64,000 nucleotides of DNA from Bacillus sp. FJAT-27225 (GCF_001685025.1 NZ_MAYU01000001.1:501970-565969); one strand, 5' to 3'; shown: positions 36,392 to 45,489, counted from the stretch's first letter. Translations and numbers: made by a program. Notes: a model not told the origin generated them from the letters alone.

Positions 36392-38230
36392 ATGAAGCCT
36401 ATGCTTCCTATACTTAGTTTTAAACAGCCAACCAAAACAGGCTGGTCGTATGAAGTTAAATATGATGGATTCAGGGCGATGCTGGACTGGACAGAAGAAA
36501 GAATCGAACTGATTAGCCGAAATGGCAAGCCTCTGCTTCCGCAGTTTCCTGAACTTGAACATTTCCTTACAAGCAGGAGAGAGGTTTTCAGGACTTATTT
36601 ACCGCTTGTTCTTGATTGCGAGCTAGTCATTCTCGAAAACGAGTTTAAAGCCAATTTTTCAGCAATCCAGGTAAGAGGAAGGATGAAATCTGAAGAGAGA
36701 ATTCAGGAATCTGCCATGAAAACGCCTGCCCGGCTGATGGCATTTGACTTGCTTAAGCTCGCCGGAAGGAGCCTTATAAACAGCCCTTATCGCGAGCGAA
36801 AAAAAGAATTAAAAGACTTGTTTGGAAACACAGGGCTATCGGGAAAAGCAAGTCTGTCGAGCCCGGAACTGCTGCAATTGGTAGAAGCTTATTATCATTT
36901 TAACGAGATTTGGGAACAGGTTGTGCTTCATGACGGGGAAGGCATTGTTGCAAAGGACCCGCTTGGCCGCTGGGAAGAAGGAAAACGGACTGATGCATGG
37001 GTGAAGCATAAGAATTTCAAGCTTGTAAATTGCTTTCTAATTGCTTATGAAAAAGCAAATGGTTACTATCATTGCGCAGTTTATAAGGATGATAAAATTT
37101 TTAAAATCGGCCATATTTTATTCGGATTCCAGCCTGAGGAAAAGCAGGCTTTATCAGCTGTGATTCGCCAAAACAGCACCAACGAGGATCATCGATTCAT
37201 CTATGTGGAGCCAGGCATCTGCTTTGAAGTAAAATACCTGGAACTCTATGATGGCGAATTGCGGGAGCCCCATTTTAATAGATTTCGCTTTGATTTGAAG
37301 CCGGCGGACTGTACGTATGATCATTTTCTTTTCAATCAGAAAAATGCACCTGAAGATGTGGAGATTACCCATCCCGACAAGCCAATATGGGAAAGCCCTC
37401 CTATTAGAAAAATAGATCTAATCCATTATTTAAGAGAAGTTTCACCTTCCATGTTGCCGTTTTTACAAAAACGGCTGCTGACCGTAATCCGTTATCCGCA
37501 TGGAATGTTTGGCGAGGCATTTTATCAAAAAAATTGCCCGGATTATGCACCGGATTTTGTTGAAACACATTTGGATGAAGATATTCAATATATTGTCTGT
37601 AATGGATTGAAAACTCTGGTCTGGCTGGGAAACCAGCTGGCGATTGAGTTCCATATCCCTTTTCAAACGATTGACTCGCATCCAACTAAAGCGTCCGAAA
37701 TTGTCCTTGATCTTGATCCGCCTTCAATAGATGAGTTTCAGTTATCCGTGACAGCAGCTTTATATATTAAAGAAGTAATAGACGGCCTGAATTTGACCGG
37801 TTTTGTAAAGACGTCAGGCAATAAAGGGCTTCAGGTTTACATTCCGCTCCCGGCGAATACGTATACTTTCGATGAAACGCGACTGTTTACGGAGTTCATA
37901 GCAAACTATCTCGTTTCCAAGGAGCCGGACTTGTTTACTATTGAGCGGATGAAGAAAAACCGCGGAAACAGGCTTTATGTCGATTATGTTCAGCATGCCC
38001 ACGGCAAAACGATCGTTGCTCCATATTCCCCAAGGGGGAACGCGCACGCAGGTGTGGCCGCCCCGCTTTTTTGGGAAGAAGTTGACAAAAGATTGGACCC
38101 AAAGGAATTCAATCTGCCAAATGTGTTGAAAAGGTATAGGAAAATTGGTGATCCGTTCAAAGATTACTTCATTGCCGGGGAAGATCAGCCTTTTGGACCT
38201 GTTTTGAACTTCCTGAAGAACACAAAATAG
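36392..38230 (+). CDS. ligD: LigD, bifunctional ligase/polymerase for end joining
   Basis: The 612-residue protein has an N-terminal ATP-dependent ligase domain, with the adenylated lysine K23 in YEVKYDGFRAM, DCELVIL and EGIVAKD, and a C-terminal primase-type polymerase domain with DLDPPS, TSGNKGLQVYIPL and RNRLYVDYVQHAHGKT-like text. The ligase-then-polymerase order without a nuclease domain is that of B. subtilis LigD (YkoU). The start is ATG 36392 after GGGGGCCGG. With the divergent ku it forms a two-gene end-joining system, used by dormant spores in B. subtilis. Confidence 0.96.
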   Translation: MKPMLPILSFKQPTKTGWSYEVKYDGFRAMLDWTEERIELISRNGKPLLPQFPELEHFLTSRREVFRTYLPLVLDCELVILENEFKANFSAIQVRGRMKSEERIQESAMKTPARLMAFDLLKLAGRSLINSPYRERKKELKDLFGNTGLSGKASLSSPELLQLVEAYYHFNEIWEQVVLHDGEGIVAKDPLGRWEEGKRTDAWVKHKNFKLVNCFLIAYEKANGYYHCAVYKDDKIFKIGHILFGFQPEEKQALSAVIRQNSTNEDHRFIYVEPGICFEVKYLELYDGELREPHFNRFRFDLKPADCTYDHFLFNQKNAPEDVEITHPDKPIWESPPIRKIDLIHYLREVSPSMLPFLQKRLLTVIRYPHGMFGEAFYQKNCPDYAPDFVETHLDEDIQYIVCNGLKTLVWLGNQLAIEFHIPFQTIDSHPTKASEIVLDLDPPSIDEFQLSVTAALYIKEVIDGLNLTGFVKTSGNKGLQVYIPLPANTYTFDETRLFTEFIANYLVSKEPDLFTIERMKKNRGNRLYVDYVQHAHGKTIVAPYSPRGNAHAGVAAPLFWEEVDKRLDPKEFNLPNVLKRYRKIGDPFKDYFIAGEDQPFGPVLNFLKNTK

Positions 38231-38252
38231 AGCCGGTTTTGCGCCGGCTCTT
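38229..38252 (+). terminator. Hairpin at the ligD stop codon
   Basis: GAGCCGG / CCGGCTC forms a 7-bp stem beginning at the stop codon; only TT follows, so it is a weak terminator. Confidence 0.5.
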
Positions 38253-38311
38253 GAAGTAGGAACTCTTTTGACTGTTTTCGTAACATTCCTATTTGAGAGC
38301 TATTAGACCAT

Positions 38312-39289
38312 TTAGCTATATTTAGAAAGGATCCGTCTTGCTTCTTTTTGCAAGTATGAATACCTATCCTGCTCGCCCAGGTCAACCTGATCAGTCACTT
38401 CAACCGAAGAACTCGCAAGGTCAAACTCAGCTTTTGCCTTATACACAAATGTTCCATTTCCGATCAGTTCAATTTTATACATACCCTCGTGTTCACGGAC
38501 GATGCACTCTACCATGCCGCCATCATTGTACACCCTTATCGGTTTTTCGGTCTGGTTATATCCATACAGACATGTAACCAGTGAGGAGGCCGACATGGCC
38601 GTACCGCATGCATTGGTGAAGCCGCCCCCTCTCTCAAACGTCCTGACAAAAATATGCCCTTCAGCAAGGTTTCGCACGAAGCTGACGTTCACTCCATCAG
38701 GAAAAAGTTCATTGGGCCCATTTACTTTTTCGCTAATTGACCTTTGAAGACTTCCGGCAAGCTCCGCCTGGCCGACGATGGAAACCAAGTGGGGATTCGG
38801 CATAGCCACAGCCGTAAACTCCAGAAATCTGCTTAATTCAGGAATTCTGCCTTTTACAAGCGTCTCTTTGTCCAAGTTGAGCGGGAGATCCTCCAAAGCA
38901 AAAAGAACTAGGGAGATTTCCACATTGAAAGTGGAGACACCCTCATAGATATCGGGATATTTTTGGACAAGGAGGTTCACCTTCATCGTTTCAACAATAG
39001 CCGTTTCCTTGCCAAGCAGCTCACAAATAAATCTGCCGGCGCAGCGCAGGCCATTTCCGCACATCGAAGCCTCGGATCCATCTGCATTGAATACCCGCAT
39101 CGCCGCATCTGCTGTTTCGCTTTTTTGAATATACAGGATGCCATCCGCACCAGGCCCATTTTCACGATCGCAAAGCAAGCGGGCAAGCCGCCCCCGTTCT
39201 TCATATGTAAAAAGTTCCCCACTGGAAAACTCATCAATAAGCAAAAAATCATTTCCAGAACCATGCACCTTAATAAAATCAACCTTCAC
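38312..39289 (-). CDS. dapF: Diaminopimelate epimerase-like protein
   Basis: DapF interconverts LL- and meso-diaminopimelate for lysine and peptidoglycan. The product has the two catalytic cysteines in MCGNGLRCAGRF and TNACGTAMSA, the N-terminal KVHGSGNDFLLID and the two-lobed symmetry. GTG 39289 gives the normal VKVDFIKVHGSGND start with GGGGG upstream. At 325 residues it is about 40 longer than B. subtilis DapF, and it reads FERGGGFTNACGTAM where ERGVGETxACGTG is usual. It may be a paralogue with a shifted substrate. Confidence 0.8.
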   Translation of the reverse strand: MKVDFIKVHGSGNDFLLIDEFSSGELFTYEERGRLARLLCDRENGPGADGILYIQKSETADAAMRVFNADGSEASMCGNGLRCAGRFICELLGKETAIVETMKVNLLVQKYPDIYEGVSTFNVEISLVLFALEDLPLNLDKETLVKGRIPELSRFLEFTAVAMPNPHLVSIVGQAELAGSLQRSISEKVNGPNELFPDGVNVSFVRNLAEGHIFVRTFERGGGFTNACGTAMSASSLVTCLYGYNQTEKPIRVYNDGGMVECIVREHEGMYKIELIGNGTFVYKAKAEFDLASSSVEVTDQVDLGEQDRYSYLQKEARRILSKYS

Positions 39290-39383
39290 ACGTATACCCC
39301 CAGCTAAAATCACTATGTCTCTCAGAGAAGCACCATACAGTCTTTCATAGTAAGAATGGTATATGGGTCATATTATTGCAAGA

Positions 39384-40145
39384 TTAGCGTTCTATGAAAA
39401 ATTCTTGTACGAGCACGGAAAAATAGAGGAGCCGTTCATTTGGAGCCGCTGAATCATCCAAAGTAAAAACCGGTGTATTCGGGTCAGGGAAACGGGCTTC
39501 CCACTCCAAAGGCATCATCCCTCTTCTTAGCCTTGCGCAATGTTGCTCCGTGCCTGCTTCCACCTTGACATCCATAAAAAACCTCGAGCCAGACACATAC
39601 AGCGGGCTGCTTGTCTCTATACCAGCTTGTAATAAGCGGGCTGCTTCATTCCTGCTGTCAATCAGGCTTCCAAGGTATAAACCTTTTTCATCAAAGCTAT
39701 CAATTTTACCCCGGGATACAGAGTAAACAGCTAAAGGCAGTTTGTCTTGATCGCACAGCTCAAACTCCTTGCGGCTGGTTAATATATGCTTTAGTGTACG
39801 TTTCCTTTTCATTATCTCTCCAATTTTGACTCCAGCTGGCGAAAACAAGAGAATAGTCGGAGAAACATGATTGCTATACAGGACAAGCATGCTTCTTGCT
39901 TCTTGCAGCGGTACGTTTACACCATGATATCCTGTTCCGGCCGCTTCCGCGTGCTTGGCTTTCATGAGATGTATTTGAAAATAGACCAAGCTTGTACCGA
40001 TAAAGGGAAGACAAAACAGCATAATCTTACTGTTTCCTATATAGGCAATATTTAGAATCACTAATAAAAACGCAGGCAGAAGAAAAAGAAGGCTGGAGTT
40101 TAATAATGCTTTTGCACTTTCGCCATAATAATCGGATATGTTCAT
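39384..40145 (-). CDS. Membrane-anchored protein of unknown function
   Basis: Two membrane segments near the N terminus (about 17-36 and 40-58) are followed by a cytoplasmic or external domain of about 190 residues. It has SPTILLFSPAGVKIGEI, a basic KRKRTLKHILTSRKE and GLYLGSLIDSRNEAARLL. I know no family. ATG 40145 follows AGGAGCCAATT. It lies between the dapF-like gene and a patatin-like gene on the same strand, with gaps of about 70-95 bp. Confidence 0.6.
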   Translation of the reverse strand: MNISDYYGESAKALLNSSLLFLLPAFLLVILNIAYIGNSKIMLFCLPFIGTSLVYFQIHLMKAKHAEAAGTGYHGVNVPLQEARSMLVLYSNHVSPTILLFSPAGVKIGEIMKRKRTLKHILTSRKEFELCDQDKLPLAVYSVSRGKIDSFDEKGLYLGSLIDSRNEAARLLQAGIETSSPLYVSGSRFFMDVKVEAGTEQHCARLRRGMMPLEWEARFPDPNTPVFTLDDSAAPNERLLYFSVLVQEFFIER

Positions 40146-40218
40146 AATTGGCTCCTAAATACCTTTTTTCTTCTATTCTATTTCCTGCTTGTCCAAATCA
40201 TGAATAAGATTTGGCCTT

Positions 40219-41073
40219 TTAACTTTGAGCCCAGCTTATCAGTTCTCGTGCAACTCGTTTTGCATCCGAGTACCCTTGCTCATATAGACTTGCTAATTTG
40301 ACTGGGTCTTTTTCCATTCTGCCCACCTTTAATGGATGGGTTGGCTGAATAATGAAAACCTTGCCTTCCTGCCTTTCTCTCCCCAAATACGAAACAGTAT
40401 CATTGTATACCTGGTATCGTTTGCGAAGGCTTGTTTGAAGCCCTTTGTACTGCGGATACTTCCGATTAACCATGAAATGAAACCGGGAAGGTTTTTTTAT
40501 ATATCCTTCGTTGCGTGTCAGGATTACGACATTTTTATGAAAACCTTCCGATTGAGCCTTTTTTATCGGAATAGGGTCACTGATACCACCATCCAGAAGC
40601 GTTCTGCCGCTAAATTGAATTTCCGGTGCGACGAACGGCAGTGAGCTGGACGCCTTCAATACTGTCAGCAATTCGGTTCCATAGTCGTTTTTTCCGAAAT
40701 AAACCGGCTCACCTGAAGTACAATCGGTCGTTCCGATCACGAATTCGGATTGGTTTTGATTAAAAGCTTGATAATCAAAGGGGACTAGTTTGTTCGGGAT
40801 TTCATCAAAGATAAAATCCATTCCGAACAGCTGTCTGTTCTTCCTGAAATTTTGCCATGACAAATAGCGGGGGTCAGAAACATACTCAATATTGACCACC
40901 TTGTTTCGGCCTCTTTGTCCTGACAAGTACGATGCTGCATTGCATGCGCCGGCTGAAACTCCAATTACATAAGGGAATGAGAGTCCGCTCTCGAGGAAAT
41001 ATTCAAGTACCCCTGCCGTATAGACTCCTCTCATTCCTCCCCCTTCAAGTACGAGGCCAACTCCATTCAACAC
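40219..41073 (-). CDS. Patatin-like phospholipase
   Basis: The 284-residue protein has the patatin catalytic dyad layout: oxyanion loop LEGGGMRGVYTAG (9-21), nucleophile serine in IGVSAGACNA, and DGG in LLDGGISDPIP. It probably hydrolyses membrane or dietary lipids; family members such as RssA and YlbK are of unclear role. No signal peptide is seen. The start is a GTG at 41073 or a TTG three bases later, with GGGGAG upstream. Confidence 0.88.
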   Translation of the reverse strand: MLNGVGLVLEGGGMRGVYTAGVLEYFLESGLSFPYVIGVSAGACNAASYLSGQRGRNKVVNIEYVSDPRYLSWQNFRKNRQLFGMDFIFDEIPNKLVPFDYQAFNQNQSEFVIGTTDCTSGEPVYFGKNDYGTELLTVLKASSSLPFVAPEIQFSGRTLLDGGISDPIPIKKAQSEGFHKNVVILTRNEGYIKKPSRFHFMVNRKYPQYKGLQTSLRKRYQVYNDTVSYLGRERQEGKVFIIQPTHPLKVGRMEKDPVKLASLYEQGYSDAKRVARELISWAQS

Positions 41074-41224
41074 ACTGAAACTCCCCTTTCTTTTTCATAT
41101 ATGAAGAATTATAGAGGAATGACCCGGCATAAACAAAGATACCAACTCAAATTATTTCCCTTTCCTGAACGGTACATCACTTGGTAAAATGAATAAAACA
41201 ACAAGTCTGCGGGGTAGCAGTTTA

Positions 41225-42355
41225 ATGGATATAATACTTTTAAAAAATGCGACAATTGTACCTATTACTACTGAGCCGCTCGAAGGAGCCGACTTACTCG
41301 TATCTAAAGGAAAGATTGTTGAAATCGGCATGAATCTTAAGGCTTCAAAAGGAACAGCGATTATTGACTGCAGGCAAAACTTTTTGCTTCCAGGGTTTAT
41401 TGATGTCCATACCCACCTTGGCCTTTATGATGAGGGTACCGGCTGGGCCGGCAATGATGCGAATGAAACAGTTGAGCCAATGACACCGCATATCCGGGCG
41501 ATTGATGGCGTTTACCCTTTTGATTCAGGTTTTGCGGATGCTATCCAACACGGGATCACAACAGTCCATGTCATGCCAGGCAGCGCCAATGTAATCGGCG
41601 GTACAACCGCGGTAATTAAAACGACAGGGAAAAACGTTCAGGATATGATTATCAATCCACTGGCAGGACTTAAAATAGCCCTCGGTGAGAATCCGAAACG
41701 AATTCACAGTAATGGCATGAATGATTCCATTACAAGAATGGGCCTTATGGGAATGCTGAGGGAAGCCTTTTACAAGGCGCGCAATTGTGAGGACTCGGAT
41801 GATTTACGGTTTGCTCCATTGTTAAAGGCATTAAACCGAGAAATTCCTGTAAGAATCCATGCCCATAGAGCCGATGATATTTTAAGTGCATTACGATTTG
41901 CACAGGAGTTTGATCTGGATCTTCGCATCGAACATTGCACTGAAGGGCACCTTGTTGCTGACGAATTGAGCGGACTAAGGCTTAAGGTATCAGTCGGGCC
42001 AACCTTGACGCGCAGGGGAAAGGTTGAATTGAAAAACAAAAGCTGGACCACATACCAAAGATTGTCGGATGCCGGTATTGAAGTTTCAATTACAACGGAC
42101 CACCCTTATACTCCGATTCAATATTTGAATGTTTGTGCCGCAATTGCTGTAAGAGAGGGATTGCAGGAGCATAAAGCTCTTGAAGGGATTACCATCCTTC
42201 CGGCAAGGAATCTTGGCGTCGACAACCGTGTCGGCAGCATCGAAACAGGGAAAGACGCGGATCTTGTCCTTTGGAGCAACCATCCATTCCATTTTATGGC
42301 GAAGCCGTTATGGACAATGATTGATGGGAAATTTGTCTATCAGCGAATTTTGTAG
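41225..42355 (+). CDS. Metal-dependent amidohydrolase
   Basis: The 376-residue product belongs to the imidazolonepropionase-like amidohydrolases: PGFIDVHTHLGLYDEG carries the HxH metal pair, followed by HAHRADDI, RIEHCTEG with two further histidines, and the catalytic aspartate in SITTDHPYTP. The C terminus has the usual GSIETGKDADLVLW. Substrate is unknown; it is not close to HutI or NagA. ATG 41225 is preferred over 41189 because the first conserved strand starts there, although the ribosome-binding site is weak in both cases. Confidence 0.82.
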   Translation: MDIILLKNATIVPITTEPLEGADLLVSKGKIVEIGMNLKASKGTAIIDCRQNFLLPGFIDVHTHLGLYDEGTGWAGNDANETVEPMTPHIRAIDGVYPFDSGFADAIQHGITTVHVMPGSANVIGGTTAVIKTTGKNVQDMIINPLAGLKIALGENPKRIHSNGMNDSITRMGLMGMLREAFYKARNCEDSDDLRFAPLLKALNREIPVRIHAHRADDILSALRFAQEFDLDLRIEHCTEGHLVADELSGLRLKVSVGPTLTRRGKVELKNKSWTTYQRLSDAGIEVSITTDHPYTPIQYLNVCAAIAVREGLQEHKALEGITILPARNLGVDNRVGSIETGKDADLVLWSNHPFHFMAKPLWTMIDGKFVYQRIL

Positions 42356-42499
42356 AAAATGCTCACAAAAACACCAAAAATTAATGATAAAAACCTATTT
42401 ATTTTTAAAGAAAAATCTTGTATTATACTTTTTGTGATTACTATTTTTAATGTAATCCTGCTGCTCAACGTTGATACACAATACAAATTCATATATGTG

Positions 42500-42568
42500 C
42501 ATTGGGAAGGCAAATGGTGCGCCACCAGTCAAGACTGGTCTTAGTGGGTTCGATTCCCACCCCGAAAT
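42500..42568 (+). other. tRNA-like fold in the leader of an acetyltransferase gene
   Basis: GTGGG-TTCGATT-CCCAC (42544-42560) is a perfect T arm. Upstream come a five-base variable region TCTTA, a stem-loop of CCAG and CTGG, a single A, a D-arm-like GGC/GCC with GG in its loop, and an AA linker. CATTGGG then makes five pairs with the 3' CCCGAAA. The anticodon loop is too short (ACCAGTC-AA-GACTGGT can close), two acceptor pairs are lost, and no usable anticodon is evident. It is therefore a tRNA relic or mimic, not a working tRNA. Confidence 0.45.
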
Positions 42569-42600
42569 TTTTTACGCAATTTTAAAAATTTCGAGGGTGG
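42556..42600 (+). other. Hairpin competing with the tRNA-like T arm
   Basis: CCACCCCGAAAT (42557-42568) pairs with ATTTCGAGGGTGG (42588-42600) with one bulge. It uses the 3' half of the T arm, so the two folds exclude each other. It ends 34 bp before the GGAGG of the next gene. Confidence 0.5.
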
Positions 42601-42649
42601 AAATGTTCCTGTCCACAGGACTGGTCTGCCCTGACTGGAGGCTATTTTT

Positions 42650-43210
42650 ATGCTCAAAAAACGCGATCTGACCGATTGCCATGCCCTCTATGACCTTATT
42701 ACACATCCTGATGTGTTTCCGTTTGTCCGCCATAAAGCGAATTCCTATGAAGAATTCCTATTTTTGACGAAGCAAGTTATTGAAGCTGAGGAACGCGGTG
42801 AGGTCATTTCCAGGACAATTACCGATGAATGGGGTTCGCCAATCGGCACTATTTCCCTATTTGATGTTTCCGACAATGCCGGTTTCCTCGGGACCTGGCT
42901 TGGCAAGCCTTATCATGGCCGGGGCTATAATAACCCCGCCAAGGAAGCATTTTTTCAGGAAGTATTTTACGAACTTGGCATCGATACAGTTTTCATGCGG
43001 ATAAGAAAGGCAAATCTCCGCTCAATCAAAGCAGCTGAAAAATTACCCTATTCTGTGAGAGCAAATGAATCTAGGCAAGCTTTGTATGCAGAACTGAATG
43101 CAGAAGGCGATATCTTTGACCTTTATGAGATTCCAAAAGACCATTATACGTTTCACTTCATGAGAAAGCAGGCCGAAATACAGGAAGAAACACATCTGCT
43201 TGAAGCTTAA
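42650..43210 (+). CDS. GNAT N-acetyltransferase
   Basis: The 186-residue protein is RimJ/RimL-like: it opens MLKKRDLTDCHALYDLI and has SPIGTISLFDVSDNAGFLGTW-type strands and the CoA loop LGKPYHGRGYNNPAKEAFF, then FMRIRKANLRSIKAAEKL. The ligand is unknown. ATG 42650 lies nine bases after GGAGG. Its 290-bp leader contains the tRNA-like fold and a competing hairpin, which suggests RNA-level control. Confidence 0.85.
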   Translation: MLKKRDLTDCHALYDLITHPDVFPFVRHKANSYEEFLFLTKQVIEAEERGEVISRTITDEWGSPIGTISLFDVSDNAGFLGTWLGKPYHGRGYNNPAKEAFFQEVFYELGIDTVFMRIRKANLRSIKAAEKLPYSVRANESRQALYAELNAEGDIFDLYEIPKDHYTFHFMRKQAEIQEETHLLEA

Positions 43211-43215
43211 TCGTT

Positions 43216-43254
43216 AAAAAATAAAACTGCGAATGAATCGCAGTTTTATTTTTT
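43216..43254. terminator. Strong terminator after the GNAT gene
   Basis: AAAAAATAAAACTGCG and CGCAGTTTTATTTTTT form a 16-bp perfect stem with loop AATGAAT. Confidence 0.92.
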
Positions 43255-43440
43255 GTATCCAGTTTACATAATTATATTATTATCCTGGTTTACATAATAA
43301 AACTATTGTCTTCACCCCTAATTGCTGCTCTAGAATCCCAAACCGTTAAGACGCAATTGAACCTTAGCCCCCCTATCGGCATAAAATGGGGTAACGGCCC
43401 AAATGAAACAAAGTTATATGGCGTTGAGAGGGTGATTGCA

Positions 43441-43884
43441 ATGTTTCCATGGGGGGGCTTCCCTTTTTCAAAAGACATGATGAAAAACATGAAACCAGAA
43501 ATGATTGAACAATATGTAATGGATGCCATTAAAAACTACATGCCCCAGGGCGGGGAAACAGGCACTATTTTCTCAAACAACCAGTCAGAATCCCCGGAAC
43601 AGTCATCTAGAAGGAATATTCAGGTTAATATATTTGAAACTCATGAATTTGTCTTTGCAAGATTTCCAGTAAAACCTGAGTGGCTGGATGAGATGCGTAT
43701 ATTTCATACGTCAACCGAGCTGATTATCGAAAACATCCCTGAGGCAGGCAATAGTGAATCTTTTACACTTCCTGTACCGGTACGGAAAAAAGGGGTGACA
43801 GCTGCTGCTGTAGACGGAATTCTGGAAATTAAATTTCTCAGATCCCTCCATACCCATCTTTCCGAGATCCAGATTGAAAGGTAA
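43441..43884 (+). CDS. Hsp20-like (alpha-crystallin fold) protein, possible spore-coat type
   Basis: From ATG 43441 (after GAGGGTGATTGCA) the 147-residue product begins MFPWGGFPFSKDMMKNM, an aromatic N terminus. A beta-sandwich region follows: IQVNIFETHEFVFARFPV, ELIIENIPE, and VDGILEIKFLR in place of the family's final strand and I-x-I motif. CotM, CotP and GerT of Bacillus look like this, but a specific identity cannot be claimed. The open frame continues back to a TTG at 43306 without a ribosome-binding site. Confidence 0.6.
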   Translation: MFPWGGFPFSKDMMKNMKPEMIEQYVMDAIKNYMPQGGETGTIFSNNQSESPEQSSRRNIQVNIFETHEFVFARFPVKPEWLDEMRIFHTSTELIIENIPEAGNSESFTLPVPVRKKGVTAAAVDGILEIKFLRSLHTHLSEIQIER

Positions 43885-43896
43885 TTTGGCTTGTCG

Positions 43897-44166
43897 TTAT
43901 CTTTTTTCTAAATTTAAAACTATATCGACATGCAATTGAAGCAGGCTGACTTTGTCCCTATCATTCAGGCTTGAGGCAAGCAGCCTCTTTGTCGCTGAAT
44001 AATATTTCTCCAATAGACCTTTGCGTGCTCTGGGGTGGGAATTTTCATCGAGCAGCTCTCTTCTTATCGCATCCTTCAATACCATTTCACTTTGATTGTC
44101 AATTGACTCTAACCGGCGATTATTCCAGACCTTCCTGTATTCTTCCAATAGGCGATCGTAATCCAT
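43897..44166 (-). CDS. Small helical protein, unknown
   Basis: The 89-residue protein begins MDYDRLLEEYRKVWNNRR and is rich in charged residues with a heptad-like leucine pattern (LLEKYYSATKRLLASSL, VSLLQLHVDIVLNL). It is probably all-helical and soluble. ATG 44166 follows AGGAGGTATAAG, an excellent site, so I consider it a real gene. It is convergent with the Hsp20-like gene, with 12 bp between the stops. No family recognised. Confidence 0.6.
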   Translation of the reverse strand: MDYDRLLEEYRKVWNNRRLESIDNQSEMVLKDAIRRELLDENSHPRARKGLLEKYYSATKRLLASSLNDRDKVSLLQLHVDIVLNLEKR

Positions 44167-44271
44167 CTTATACCTCCTCGCACCCCATTCTATATGTCAC
44201 TAGCATTTTACATATTCACGTTACTCTTTGCAAAAAATAAAAGCAGCAAATTGACATAACAGGAGGAAGCC

Positions 44272-44514
44272 ATGCCATCACCATACAGATGCCCAAACTG
44301 CAAAACAAACCGCAGCAGATTTACGATCATTGAACAGGTACCGCGTGCGGTCAAAATGGACCCTTCAACTGGTGAAATAGACAGGGAATATGGTCCAGGG
44401 GAACTTGAGCCCTTCCATTTAGCGTACAATGGTCCAGAAGCTAGAATTCAATGTGGGGTATGCGGGCTGATTGAGGATGAAAAAATGTTTGCCCAATTTG
44501 GCCGCCTTACTTAA
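44272..44514 (+). CDS. Small zinc-ribbon protein
   Basis: The 80-residue product has CPNCKTNRS at residues 7-15 and [10 protein letters not shown] near 61-70, a C-x2-C/C-x2-C zinc ribbon. Between them lies [23 protein letters not shown] 44272 follows AGGAGGAAGCC. Its partner is unknown. It ends in a bidirectional terminator shared with the convergent secreted-protein gene. Confidence 0.65.
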   Translation: MPSPYRCPNCKTNRSRFTIIEQVPRAVKMDPSTGEIDREYGPGELEPFHLAYNGPEARIQCGVCGLIEDEKMFAQFGRLT

Positions 44515-44551
44515 AAAGGCAGCATCCGGCTTACCGGATGCTGCCTTTTTT
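44513..44551. terminator. Bidirectional terminator
   Basis: AAAAAGGCAGCATCCGG and CCGGATGCTGCCTTTTT form a 17-bp perfect stem with loop CTTA. Confidence 0.95.
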
Positions 44552-44554
44552 GTT

Positions 44555-45382
44555 CTACAAACCTGATAAGAATGGATTATTTTCGATGAAGGAATGTGTG
44601 TCAATCCTCCATGCATTTGCTGGAGATGCCCGGAAAAGAGTGACTTCAGTTTCTTTTACGACCCGGCCTTCTCCGTTTATTTGCCATTCAAGCACGATTG
44701 GCACACTGATGGTCAATTCTTCTTGAAAATTCTCAACCGGAAGCTCGGGCATCTTCGATATTTTGACATTCTCAACATGATGAAAAAGCGGCTTCCAATC
44801 TGTTCTTTTTATGGATAGGGCTGAAACAATCTTTTTGTCCTGTTCTTTAAGCCCTGCAATAAAGTATGTAACAGTATCATAGGGATTATCTGTTGCCAGA
44901 AGCTTCTCAAGCCGGCCAGCAGCTTTGTACACCATCAGTTTGTGGGAAAGGTCCATTTCCCGCTTGCTGTGTGTGGAGCTTTTGTAAAAATGAATACAAA
45001 AATGGCCGCGAAAGTTATTTTGGAGAGCCCCAGCTCCGTGAGGCATGCCATTCATCGAAGCGGCAATTTTCTTTTTTCCATGTAAGGCATAAATGGCCCT
45101 TCTTTTCCAGCTCCATTTACCTCCGTAAATTTTTTTCATTATTTTCGTATCCTCGGTTGTCAGGGGCTGTACATCAGCATGTCTGCTGCCAGCCCTCCTT
45201 TGGACACGAAATGCCAGGCCTGTTTCGACATCAACGACTGTAAATTTGCTATAACGCGGGAAAAGTTGTCTTACTTCCTCCCAGGGAAGAAGTGTTGCTT
45301 CGCTCTGCCCGGCCAGGGGATCAGATGGAAATTGAAATAAAAGGATGATTGAAACCAGCAGCATACTCATACGTTTTAGCAC
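44555..45382 (-). CDS. Secreted protein with a GHFCIHF-type motif
   Basis: The N terminus (VLKRMSMLLVSIILLFQF) is a signal peptide. The mature domain contains SRHADVQPLT, YGGKWSWKRRAIYAL, AASMNGMPHGAG and GHFCIHFYKSSTH. I associate this His/Cys pattern with a family of exported, possibly wall-acting proteins, and it loosely recalls the L,D-transpeptidase active site, but I cannot confirm a match. The C-terminal 90 residues form a second region. GTG 45382 is used, seven bases after GGTGG; ATG 45397 has no site. Confidence 0.6.
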   Translation of the reverse strand: MLKRMSMLLVSIILLFQFPSDPLAGQSEATLLPWEEVRQLFPRYSKFTVVDVETGLAFRVQRRAGSRHADVQPLTTEDTKIMKKIYGGKWSWKRRAIYALHGKKKIAASMNGMPHGAGALQNNFRGHFCIHFYKSSTHSKREMDLSHKLMVYKAAGRLEKLLATDNPYDTVTYFIAGLKEQDKKIVSALSIKRTDWKPLFHHVENVKISKMPELPVENFQEELTISVPIVLEWQINGEGRVVKETEVTLFRASPANAWRIDTHSFIENNPFLSGL

Positions 45383-45452
45383 AGGAAGTCCACCCATTCG
45401 GTTAAAATTTACTATGGAAAGTTTTCCACGATGGCTCCCTGTTCATTCCATG

Positions 45453-45481
45453 AAAATGCCTCCATCTTTAAAAATGGAGGC
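45453..45481 (-). terminator. Terminator of the 58-residue gene
   Basis: On the minus strand GCCTCCAT / ATGGAGGC with a TTTTTAAAG-like loop is followed by ATTTTC, nine bases past the stop. Confidence 0.75.
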
Positions 45482-45489
45482 AAATTGAT

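Noticed and set aside
42500..42568. Functional tRNA gene
   Set aside because: Anticodon loop is too short or closed, two acceptor pairs fail, and no usable anticodon can be assigned; reported only as tRNA-like.
43306..43440. Upstream extension of the Hsp20-like gene
   Set aside because: The frame begins at a TTG without a ribosome-binding site, while ATG 43441 follows GAGGGTGA at good spacing.
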